Position numbers and translations under genes: made by a program. A stretch of 52,245 nucleotides of DNA from Bacteroidales bacterium (GTDB lineage: Bacteria > Bacteroidota > Bacteroidia > Bacteroidales > UBA6680): assembly GCA_025210735.1 (NCBI GenBank), contig JAOARD010000016.1, positions 1 to 52,245 on the forward strand, given 5' to 3'. A model generated the notes under the pieces. That model saw only the letters and a program-made list of their open reading frames with translations. It was not told the DNA's origin and did no database searches. Shown here in pieces: positions 18,167 to 25,572 of the stretch (its first letter is position 1; each line of letters begins with the position of its first letter).

Positions 18167-18220
18167 CACACATATAATACAATATACTAACGTAACCCTA
18201 AAATTTGGTTACAAAACAAT

Positions 18221-20497
18221 ATGCTAATCATGAGATATCTGAGCACATTGATTGTCTGTACAGTAATATCTGTAACAACTATCTGGTCACAAACCACAAC
18301 AGACAGATACAGACAGGCAGAACAGCTTTTATCATTTAATCTGAAAAAGAAGTTATATAACCAGTATCTGAACGCACAGTGGACAGATAACAACAACCTG
18401 TGGTTTAAAACAGTAACCAGAAAAGGCACAGAGTATCTGTTTGTAAAATCAAGAACAGGAAAAAAGAACCAGTTGTTTAATCAGCAACTACTTGCTAAAA
18501 AATTATCAAAAGAGTTAAATAAGGATATTACTCCATTTGCTTTAGGTATATCTGATGTAAAATATAGTGAGAAGAGTAAGGCATTATCGTTTAAAAAAGA
18601 TGAGTATAACTGGGTTTTCGACATTAAAAAAGGAAAACTCAGTAAAGAAGACAAAATAGAGAAAAGTAACCCCTTAAAGAGTACATCGCCTGATAAACAG
18701 TATACAGTTGAGGTTAAGAATCATAACCTTATACTAACCAACAATAACACAAAACAGACAAAGGATCTCACTAACAATGGCACAACAACATATGGTTACG
18801 GCGAATCGCTTTCGTGGTATTTTGTAAAGAACGAGAGTAAAAATACCCCTGATAAGTTTGACATTGAGGTATACTGGACAAACAACTCTAAGAAGATAAT
18901 TGTACCACGCTATAACCGTGAACATGCAAGAAAGTTATATATGTACAGATCGTTACCGGATGATGGTACACGTGCCAGTATATTATCATACGAACGCCCT
19001 ATAGCAGGAGATTCACTGGTAACCACAGTTGATTATGTTATTATTGATATAAATACCGGTAACATAACCAAGGTTGATCTTAAACCAAATGCCGCTTTTC
19101 TGGGCACATATATATACACTACAAAAGATAACAACAATAAGGCATACAGAGTACAATTTAACAGAGGATATCAGTCAAGAGATCTTATTGAGATTGATTT
19201 AGAGACTGGAAAAACAAGAACAATATATACCGAAAGTTCTGAGACATATGTAGATGTTTACAACGAATATCTGTATATACTTGCCGACGAAGATGCGTTC
19301 CTGTGGCAATCAGAAGAGGATGGCTGGAACCATATATATAAAAGAAGTCTTAAGGACGGATCGTTGATTAAGCAGATTACAGAAGGTGAATATGTTGTAA
19401 GATCGGTTGTTGATGTAGATGTAAAAAAGAACCAAATACTATTTATGGCTTCAGGAAAAGAGAGTGGCGATCCTTATTTCAAATATCTGTATAGTACAAC
19501 TCTTAATGGCGAAACAGCAAAGCTTCTTACACCTGAAAGTGCTGATCACAATATAAGTCTATCGCCCTCAAAAGAGTATTTTATCGATAACTATTCTCGT
19601 ATTGATCTGCCAAATATTGCAAAGCTAAGATCTGGTAAAAAATCGGGATATAGTAAGGTTATACTTAAAGAGGATATAGAAGATCTGAAACAGATGGGGT
19701 GGAAACCTGCCCAGCCATTTAAACTTAAAGCAAGAGATGGCAAAACTGATATATACGGGGTTATATTTCTGCCAACAAACTTTGATCCTAACAAAAGTTA
19801 TCCGGTTATTGACGGAACATATAGTGGTCCGCAAACAATAAGAAGTCCTAAGACGTTCCGCAGAGCAGTACTGAATAACGATCTTGCTCTGGCTGAGTTG
19901 GGTTTTATTGTGGTTAATATAGATGGTCTTGGTTCTGCGTTCAGATCTAAGAAGTTCCATGACTTCTCATACCGTAATCTGGGTGATATTGGAGCTCCTG
20001 ATCATATAAAAGCTATTAAAGAGTTAGCAGAAAAGCATAGCTATATAGATGCAACAAGAGTAGGTATTTACGGGCACTCTGCCGGAGGTTACGATGCCGT
20101 TAGAGCTATGTTGATGCATCCTGATTTTTATAAGGCAGGTGTATCATCTGCCGGAAATCACGATCACAGAATTGCAAAAGCATGGTGGCCTGAACTGTAT
20201 ATGGGATATCCTGCAGGAGAGCATTATGATGACCAGAGTAATTTTACACATGCTGATAAACTAAAAGGGAAACTACTATTAATACATGGTCGTGAGGATC
20301 AGAATGTAAATCCGGCAGCCTCAATGCGAATGGCTGATGAGCTTATTAAACAGAATAAAGATTTTGATCTGATAATGATTCCCGGAAGAGATCACTCAAC
20401 TGTATATTATGACAAGTATTTGATACGAAAACGATGGGATTTCTTTGTTAAACACCTTGCGGGTGAAGATATTCCTGATGAGTATAAGATAAAATAA
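18221..20497 (+). CDS. dipeptidyl peptidase IV-like S9 serine peptidase
   Basis: A 758-residue exported enzyme; a start three codons later at 18230 (MRYLSTL) is also possible. A signal peptide is followed by an eight-bladed DPPIV-type beta-propeller (about 60-480) and a C-terminal alpha/beta-hydrolase domain. The catalytic triad is visible as S620 in GHSAGG, D693 in HGREDQNVN and H725 in GRDHSTVYY. These enzymes release N-terminal dipeptides, often Xaa-Pro, in the periplasm. The neighbouring genes encode an aminopeptidase P and a C69 dipeptidase, which together suit stepwise degradation of proline-containing peptides. A near-consensus promoter (TAAAATTTG, one base too long) precedes it. Confidence 0.93.
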   Translation: MLIMRYLSTLIVCTVISVTTIWSQTTTDRYRQAEQLLSFNLKKKLYNQYLNAQWTDNNNLWFKTVTRKGTEYLFVKSRTGKKNQLFNQQLLAKKLSKELNKDITPFALGISDVKYSEKSKALSFKKDEYNWVFDIKKGKLSKEDKIEKSNPLKSTSPDKQYTVEVKNHNLILTNNNTKQTKDLTNNGTTTYGYGESLSWYFVKNESKNTPDKFDIEVYWTNNSKKIIVPRYNREHARKLYMYRSLPDDGTRASILSYERPIAGDSLVTTVDYVIIDINTGNITKVDLKPNAAFLGTYIYTTKDNNNKAYRVQFNRGYQSRDLIEIDLETGKTRTIYTESSETYVDVYNEYLYILADEDAFLWQSEEDGWNHIYKRSLKDGSLIKQITEGEYVVRSVVDVDVKKNQILFMASGKESGDPYFKYLYSTTLNGETAKLLTPESADHNISLSPSKEYFIDNYSRIDLPNIAKLRSGKKSGYSKVILKEDIEDLKQMGWKPAQPFKLKARDGKTDIYGVIFLPTNFDPNKSYPVIDGTYSGPQTIRSPKTFRRAVLNNDLALAELGFIVVNIDGLGSAFRSKKFHDFSYRNLGDIGAPDHIKAIKELAEKHSYIDATRVGIYGHSAGGYDAVRAMLMHPDFYKAGVSSAGNHDHRIAKAWWPELYMGYPAGEHYDDQSNFTHADKLKGKLLLIHGREDQNVNPAASMRMADELIKQNKDFDLIMIPGRDHSTVYYDKYLIRKRWDFFVKHLAGEDIPDEYKIK

Positions 20498-20515
20498 CTT
20501 CAAAACCACTTAATA

Positions 20516-20564
20516 TGCCCGGTATAATCTTCAGATATATGATATTGGCTGAAGATACCGGGCA
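20516..20564 (+). other. long intergenic hairpin between the DPP and aminopeptidase genes
   Basis: TGCCCGGTA-TAATCTTCAG pairs with CTGAAGA-TACCGGGCA, forming about 16 bp with one 3-nt bulge and a 14-nt loop. The next bases are AACAACAT, so there is no T-tract. It may stabilise or process mRNA and partly separate the two genes. It is not a standard terminator. Confidence 0.6.
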
Positions 20565-20597
20565 AACAACATTAACAATAATTAAAATCAGAATATT

Positions 20598-21989
20598 ATG
20601 TTTAGTAAACAGACTTACATTAACAGAAGAGATGTATTAAGAAAAGAGGTAGAATCGGGCATTATTATTTTACTCGGTAATAATGAGAGCTCTATGAACT
20701 ATGCCGATAATACATATCACTACCGACAAGACTCAACATTCTTATACTATACAGGCATTCAGCACCCTGAACTGGCACTAATTATAGATTGCGACAGTGG
20801 TACAGAGACACTACTTGGCGATGATTATACAATCGATCATATTGTATGGATGGGAGCACAACCAACAATAAAAGAGAGAGCAGACAGAGTTGGAATAGAT
20901 AATACAAGACCTTTTAATGATATTGAGGCTATAATAAAGGGTGCAAAATCAAAAGGCAGAGAGGTACACTTTCTACCTCCTTATCGTCCAGATAATAAAA
21001 TCCTTCTGTTTGATCTGCTTAATATACATCCGTCAAAACAATCAGAAGAGGCATCGGTTAAGTTAATTAAGGCTGTTGTTGCGCAACGTAGTATAAAAAC
21101 TACCGAAGAGATTATTGAGATTGAGAAGGCTGTGAATACTACAGTTGATATGCACCTTGCTGCAATGCGTATTGCACGTCCGGGAATGAGAGAATCTGAG
21201 ATAGCTGCTGAGGTAACAAAAATAGCAGAGGCACAAAACGGTCATCTGTCGTTTCCGGTAATTGCAACAATTAACGGACAAACACTTCATAACCATTACC
21301 ACGGAAACACTCTTGAAGAGGGGCGTATGTTCCTTCTTGATTGTGGTGCAGAGACATCTATGGGATATGCGGGAGATATGTCGAGTACCTTTCCGGTTGG
21401 TAAAAAGTTTACATCAGAACAGAAAGAGGTGTACAATATAGCTCTTGCTGCACACGAAAAAGCAATAAGCATGTTAAAGCCCGGAACAACAAATAAGGAG
21501 TGTCATCTGGCAGCTGCAAAGGTTATTGCAGAGGGTATGAAAGATATGGGCTTTATGAAAGGTAACACAGATGATGCAATTGCTGCCGGAGCGCACGCAA
21601 TGTTCTTTCCTTGTGGTTTAGGACATATGATGGGGCTTGATGTTCATGATATGGAGGATCTGGGGGAGATTTATGTTGGGTATAACGGACAACCAAAAAG
21701 TACTCAGTTTGGTCTTAAGAGTTTAAGACTTGGCAGAGAGTTGGAGCCAGGATTTGTTCTTACTATAGAGCCCGGAATATATTTTATCCCAGACCTTATA
21801 GACAAATGGCATGCAGAAAAACACTGTGCGGAGTATCTGAACTTTGACAGATTGAATGAGTACAGAAACTTTGGCGGATGCAGAAACGAAGAGGACTTCC
21901 TGATTACTAAAGATGGAGCAAGACTTCTTGGTAAACCTCTACCTAAAACAGTAGAGGATGTAGAGAAAGAGAGAGAAAAGGCATTCTAA
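20598..21989 (+). CDS. pepP: Xaa-Pro aminopeptidase (M24B, aminopeptidase P family)
   Basis: A 463-residue protein. The N-terminal creatinase-type domain (about 5-170) begins NRRDVLRKEVESGIIILLG and contains YHYRQDSTFLYYTG, a hallmark of aminopeptidase P. In the C-terminal pita-bread domain the metal ligands appear in order: D in LLDCGAE, D in GDMSSTF, H in GLGHMMGLDVHD, E in LTIEPGIYF and E in RNEEDFLIT. It removes N-terminal residues that precede proline. No signal peptide is seen, so it probably works in the cytoplasm on peptides delivered by the upstream exported DPP. Confidence 0.92.
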   Translation: MFSKQTYINRRDVLRKEVESGIIILLGNNESSMNYADNTYHYRQDSTFLYYTGIQHPELALIIDCDSGTETLLGDDYTIDHIVWMGAQPTIKERADRVGIDNTRPFNDIEAIIKGAKSKGREVHFLPPYRPDNKILLFDLLNIHPSKQSEEASVKLIKAVVAQRSIKTTEEIIEIEKAVNTTVDMHLAAMRIARPGMRESEIAAEVTKIAEAQNGHLSFPVIATINGQTLHNHYHGNTLEEGRMFLLDCGAETSMGYAGDMSSTFPVGKKFTSEQKEVYNIALAAHEKAISMLKPGTTNKECHLAAAKVIAEGMKDMGFMKGNTDDAIAAGAHAMFFPCGLGHMMGLDVHDMEDLGEIYVGYNGQPKSTQFGLKSLRLGRELEPGFVLTIEPGIYFIPDLIDKWHAEKHCAEYLNFDRLNEYRNFGGCRNEEDFLITKDGARLLGKPLPKTVEDVEKEREKAF

Positions 21990-22007
21990 AATATGTTGAT
22001 ATTCACC

Positions 22008-22051
22008 AGTTGATGAGGTTGTAACAGTTTATCTGATACGCCTCATCAACT
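22008..22051 (+). other. intergenic hairpin between the aminopeptidase and C69 genes
   Basis: A perfect 11-bp stem, AGTTGATGAGG/CCTCATCAACT, with a 22-nt loop and no following T-tract. It parallels the hairpin at 20516-20564 in the preceding gap. Confidence 0.6.
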
Positions 22052-22098
22052 ACTCAATCAAACAGAGTTAATAAACAGACAAACAAAACCTATCACTG

Positions 22099-23736
22099 AT
22101 GAGAAAATACATATCAATAATTATAGCAATAGTAACATTAAACTGCCAAATAGCAGATGCATGTACTGTAATTGCTATTGGTAAAAAAGCATCAAAAGAC
22201 GGTTCGGTAATAATTTCGCATACCGATGCTGGTCCCGATTGCAGAATACATGTGGTACCCGGAAGAACTTTCAAGAAAGGAAGTATGGCAAATGTATACT
22301 GGGGAATGGTTGATCTTGGTCGTCCTGTAGGTAACTACGGTGAGGTTATTGGTCAGATTCCGCAGGTAGAGAGAACATATACCTATTTTCAGAGTGCTTA
22401 CCCACAGATGAATGAACACCAACTTGCTATTGGTGAGAGTACACTTAGTCAGAGAGAAGAGCTTAAAGTCAGTAAAACAGACTGTAAGCAGATAATGACA
22501 ATTGAGCAGGCACAGGCATTTGCTCTGCAACGCTGTACAAAAGCAAAAGATGCCGTTAAGCTTATTGCCTCTTTAATGGACAAATACGGATTTCTGCCAT
22601 CGTGTATAGGCGAATCAGAATCGTTGGTAATTGGCGATACTGAAGAGATATGGGTGTTTGAGGTATTTAGTGTTGGTAATAACTGGACTCCTGAAAGCGG
22701 TAAACCCGGAGCCATATGGGCTGCACAACGTGTTGCTGATGATCAGGTATTAATAATTCCGAACCATAGCATAATAAAGCAGATAGATATTAACGACAAA
22801 GATAACTTTATGGCCTCATCAAACTATAAACAAGAGGCTATAGACAGAGGTTGGTATAACCCAAAATCAGGTAAGCCTTTTATCTGGCAAGAGGTATACT
22901 CACCAATACCACATGAGTGGTCTACAAGCCGTTTCTGGTTATTCTACTCTCAGATAAATCCTGATTTAAAGGATATTCCGAAGAGAGAGACTACAAATCC
23001 GTTTGCCGGCGATGATCAGTATACTCAGGCTATTGAGCCATTATCGGTATATCCATTCTCTGTAAAACCAAAACAGAAGATGGGTGTAAAGGATGTAATG
23101 GCATTTCAACGATCAACATTCACCGGAACAATATACGATAAAGAGAATGCTCCTGTATGGTACTACCCGAACAGTAAAGGTAAACTTGTTAAGAGTGCTA
23201 TTGCAACGCCTTTTCCAACAAAAGAGATGAGACAGGTAATGAAGATAAACTCCAGACGAAATGTTGCCCGTGCCCGTGGTGAGTATGGAATGATAGCTCA
23301 ACTCAGAGGATGGTTACCAGATGAGGTTGGTGGAATATACTGGTACTACACAGATAATGCTTATACATCGGCATATACTCCTATTTATGCAGGTGTAACA
23401 GAGATAGAGAAGAGTTTTAAGACATATGATAAAGAGGTGTTTGATAATAATTCATACAGATGGTGTGTAGATTTTGTTGATAATCTTTTGTATCTGCGTT
23501 GGCAGGATGCTGTAAAAGATCTGCATGAAGTTAGAGATCCGCTAGAGGATAGTTTCTTTACAGAACAGGCTGAGGTAGATGAAAAAGCAACCGAGTTATT
23601 AAAGAGAAACAGAAAGAAAGGGAAACAGTATCTTACAAAGATTACAACAGACAGAATGAAGAGAACACGTGATATGTTTGAACAACTCAGATATACACTA
23701 ATTGGTAAATACACCAACAACAAACAAGGAATCTGA
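22099..23736 (+). CDS. C69 family dipeptidase
   Basis: A 545-residue Ntn-hydrolase. The signal peptide (1-21, ending IADA) is followed directly by C22 of CTVIAIGKKAS-DGS, which would become the N-terminal nucleophile on cleavage. C69 (PepD-type) dipeptidases have this Cys and use it to hydrolyse a wide range of dipeptides. Other family segments include SHTDAGPDCRIHVVPG, AIGESTLSQREEL and GESESLVIGDTEEIWVFEV. It is the third peptidase in a row with DPP and aminopeptidase P and would finish peptide breakdown in the periplasm. Confidence 0.92.
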   Translation: MRKYISIIIAIVTLNCQIADACTVIAIGKKASKDGSVIISHTDAGPDCRIHVVPGRTFKKGSMANVYWGMVDLGRPVGNYGEVIGQIPQVERTYTYFQSAYPQMNEHQLAIGESTLSQREELKVSKTDCKQIMTIEQAQAFALQRCTKAKDAVKLIASLMDKYGFLPSCIGESESLVIGDTEEIWVFEVFSVGNNWTPESGKPGAIWAAQRVADDQVLIIPNHSIIKQIDINDKDNFMASSNYKQEAIDRGWYNPKSGKPFIWQEVYSPIPHEWSTSRFWLFYSQINPDLKDIPKRETTNPFAGDDQYTQAIEPLSVYPFSVKPKQKMGVKDVMAFQRSTFTGTIYDKENAPVWYYPNSKGKLVKSAIATPFPTKEMRQVMKINSRRNVARARGEYGMIAQLRGWLPDEVGGIYWYYTDNAYTSAYTPIYAGVTEIEKSFKTYDKEVFDNNSYRWCVDFVDNLLYLRWQDAVKDLHEVRDPLEDSFFTEQAEVDEKATELLKRNRKKGKQYLTKITTDRMKRTRDMFEQLRYTLIGKYTNNKQGI

Positions 23737-23767
23737 TTTTTCCATGATTTGAATTATATATAAGGTA

Positions 23768-23810
23768 AAAACGGGGTGCAGCTTAATATTAGCTACACCC
23801 CGTTCTTTAT
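23768..23810. terminator. bidirectional terminator between the C69 and anti-sigma-like genes
   Basis: ACGGGGTG-C-AGCT and AGCT-A-CACCCCGT form a stem with a 7-nt loop. TTCTTTA follows on the plus strand and TTTTTACC on the minus strand. It lies between two convergent genes. Confidence 0.85.
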
Positions 23811-23826
23811 ATCAATAATTCTAAAA

Positions 23827-24591
23827 TTAAGGCTTTATTATAATCTTACCACAGAATAGCAGATCAAAATCTTCATTAATTAATTTCCAGTAGTACAATC
23901 CATTTTCAAGGTTTTCTATAACAATATTATCATATACAGTACTGTAGTTATTAATAAGTTCACCTTTATTATTAAACAGCTCTATCTGTAACTCAACCTC
24001 ATCACTATTCTCCCAAATCAGCTTAACCTCTTCGCCTGATTTTACTTCAAATACGTGTGGCGATAAAATCTTAATATCACTACTTCTATCTGCACTATCA
24101 AATCTGGCAACCAGTTTCTCTAGTTCGGCAGCTTCAGCATAAAGAATATCGTTATCAGATTTCTTAATATTAACAGGTTTCTCTACAACAACCTCTTTTA
24201 CTACAGTTCCCTCTTCAGTAGTCTTTACAGTATCAATATCAAGGTTTGTATATAGTTGTACTGAATCTGTAGTTTCTGTACCATTATCTGTCTGCGCAAT
24301 CATATTATCTTGTATAGAATCTTCCGGAGTATCATCCGGACTGAAAATAACAAACAGCGCAACAATAACCGATGCAGCAGCAGCATAACTTAATATCTTT
24401 ATTACCGGAAGAGGGCGACTTACTCTCTTCTCACCATTAATCATAGCCATCATAAACTCAACTTCCGATGCACAATCGTCACACTCTTTAAGGTGCTTTC
24501 TTATGCTATCGTCAAGCTTAGCATATTTGTTGTCAAGCAAAAATTCTGCTGCTTGGGCTATCTCATTCTCCGACAAATGTTGGTCCTTCAT
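23827..24591 (-). CDS. anti-sigma-factor-like membrane protein with zinc-finger N terminus
   Basis: A 254-residue protein. The N-terminal HLKECDDCASEVEF (near 32-45) has the H-x3-C-x2-C pattern of the anti-sigma zinc-finger (ZAS/HC2) fold. One membrane helix follows at about 63-83 (ILSYAAAASVIVALFVIF), then an acidic, probably periplasmic segment. The C-terminal domain (about 165-250) is beta-rich (VKLIWENSDEVELQIELF, then LENGLYYWKLI) and resembles Ig/FN3-like folds. It lies 30 nt downstream of a sigma-like gene, which fits a sigma/anti-sigma pair that senses the envelope. Confidence 0.7.
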   Translation of the reverse strand: MKDQHLSENEIAQAAEFLLDNKYAKLDDSIRKHLKECDDCASEVEFMMAMINGEKRVSRPLPVIKILSYAAAASVIVALFVIFSPDDTPEDSIQDNMIAQTDNGTETTDSVQLYTNLDIDTVKTTEEGTVVKEVVVEKPVNIKKSDNDILYAEAAELEKLVARFDSADRSSDIKILSPHVFEVKSGEEVKLIWENSDEVELQIELFNNKGELINNYSTVYDNIVIENLENGLYYWKLINEDFDLLFCGKIIIKP

Positions 24592-24621
24592 AACAATAAC
24601 AACTTAGTGGTGTCTAATTAA

Positions 24622-25311
24622 TTAATCGTTAGCATAATCAAATAGTATCGACAATGAATCTTTATCGTACTTAGATTCCCGATTTTTATTAAGCCTGCTT
24701 ATAATAATATCCATCTGTTTATTCAACCAGATTCTTACAGCATCTCCTTTTATTCCTTTATCCTCTACACTCTTTACTGCTAATGCCAGATCATTAAATA
24801 TCTCTGCTTTCTTCATCTCTTTGTTCGAATTTCGCAAAAACAGAATACTCTTATACTTTGATTTAGCATATCGTTTAAGGTCAAATATCTTTATTAGTAG
24901 TCTGTAATAATATTTGAGAAACAGATTGGTTTTTGCCATCTCATCATCAAACATAACCATTATGGTCTTCAGTCTGCTAACCTCCTCTTCAATAAATATC
25001 TTTGCCTCAAAAGATACCTCTCTCTCAGATATTACGTCAAGAACTTCGCTCTCTACAATTATATCCTGCTTACCCATCTCGCTTCGTAATACCTCTAAAC
25101 ACATTCTGTTCAGTACAGCATAATAGTACGTTTTTAACGATGCTGTAGCTTTAAATGATTCAAGAATATGCTTCTCTTTAATCAGAAACTTCTCTACAAC
25201 CGACATTATAACATCCTCCAAATTGTTTTTACAATAGGTGTTATATTTTGCATGTCTGCTTACAACCTTACGAGAAAGTTCAAGCAAAGTATCATAATCT
25301 AACTTCTTCAT
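24622..25311 (-). CDS. sigma-70 family (ECF-like) factor, divergent
   Basis: A 229-residue protein. The N-terminal part (about 20-95) fits sigma region 2: LEDVIMSVVEKFL followed by ATASLKTYYYAVLNRMCLEVLRSE, which matches the usual aslktwL-ri-N-ld-lR pattern. The C-terminal half should hold region 4 but is poorly conserved. GIKGDAVRIWLNKQMDIIISRL may be the recognition helix area. The length is above a typical ECF factor. The downstream gene encodes an anti-sigma-like membrane protein. Confidence in the sigma call comes from region 2 and the pairing. Confidence 0.65.
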   Translation of the reverse strand: MKKLDYDTLLELSRKVVSRHAKYNTYCKNNLEDVIMSVVEKFLIKEKHILESFKATASLKTYYYAVLNRMCLEVLRSEMGKQDIIVESEVLDVISEREVSFEAKIFIEEEVSRLKTIMVMFDDEMAKTNLFLKYYYRLLIKIFDLKRYAKSKYKSILFLRNSNKEMKKAEIFNDLALAVKSVEDKGIKGDAVRIWLNKQMDIIISRLNKNRESKYDKDSLSILFDYAND

Positions 25312-25336
25312 CTAAAATATTCATGGATAACTTTCC

Positions 25337-25344
25337 CAAAAATA
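25337..25344 (-). promoter_or_regulatory. -7 element of the sigma/anti-sigma-like pair
   Basis: On the minus strand this reads TATTTTTG, matching TAnnTTTG, 26 nt before the start codon at 25311. Confidence 0.4.
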
Positions 25345-25451
25345 ATCTAAATGAATACATTTTCATTATTATACTGGTTATTTTTTATCATATATTATCA
25401 ATAGTTAGCGCATAATCAGAGAACTTATCAGAACATAATTCTCTTATCTAC

Positions 25452-25459
25452 TAACTTTG
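25452..25459 (+). promoter_or_regulatory. upstream -7 element, oxidoreductase operon
   Basis: TAACTTTG matches TAnnTTTG. It lies 114 nt before the start at 25573 and could be a second, distal promoter. Confidence 0.35.
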
Positions 25460-25534
25460 TTGCATAAACACTCCTTTTTTGAAAAACATAAGTATAATTA
25501 AGTCATATAAAACATAATGTATATACAGTATTAC

Positions 25535-25542
25535 TATATTTG
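25535..25542 (+). promoter_or_regulatory. proximal -7 element, oxidoreductase operon
   Basis: TATATTTG matches TAnnTTTG and lies 30 nt before the ATG at 25573. Confidence 0.5.
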
Positions 25543-25572
25543 TCTGGTACTGTAAATTAAATTTTGTTTGTA

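Larger units (their letters stand above)
17574..18220. other. 650-nt non-coding region with several palindromes between asnS and the DPP gene
   Basis: This AT-rich divergent region holds several symmetrical sequences: AAACATGATA-TT-TATCATGTTT (17890-17911), GTAAAG-GT-CTTTAC (17988-18001) and TATCAAC-6-GTTGATA (18079-18098). A weak hairpin ATGGC/GCCAT followed by CTTTTTT lies near 18128-18158. The asnS promoter is at its left end. A 19-codon hydrophobic frame (18107-18166) is the only possible coding piece. An unannotated small RNA or multi-site regulation is possible. Confidence 0.5.
25312..25572. other. divergent promoter region between the sigma-like and oxidoreductase operons
   Basis: A 261-nt AT-rich gap with no coding frame. 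It holds one minus-strand and two plus-strand TAnnTTTG elements, listed separately. A short hairpin AGAGAA/TTCTCT near 25417-25444 is the only other structure seen. Confidence 0.5.
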
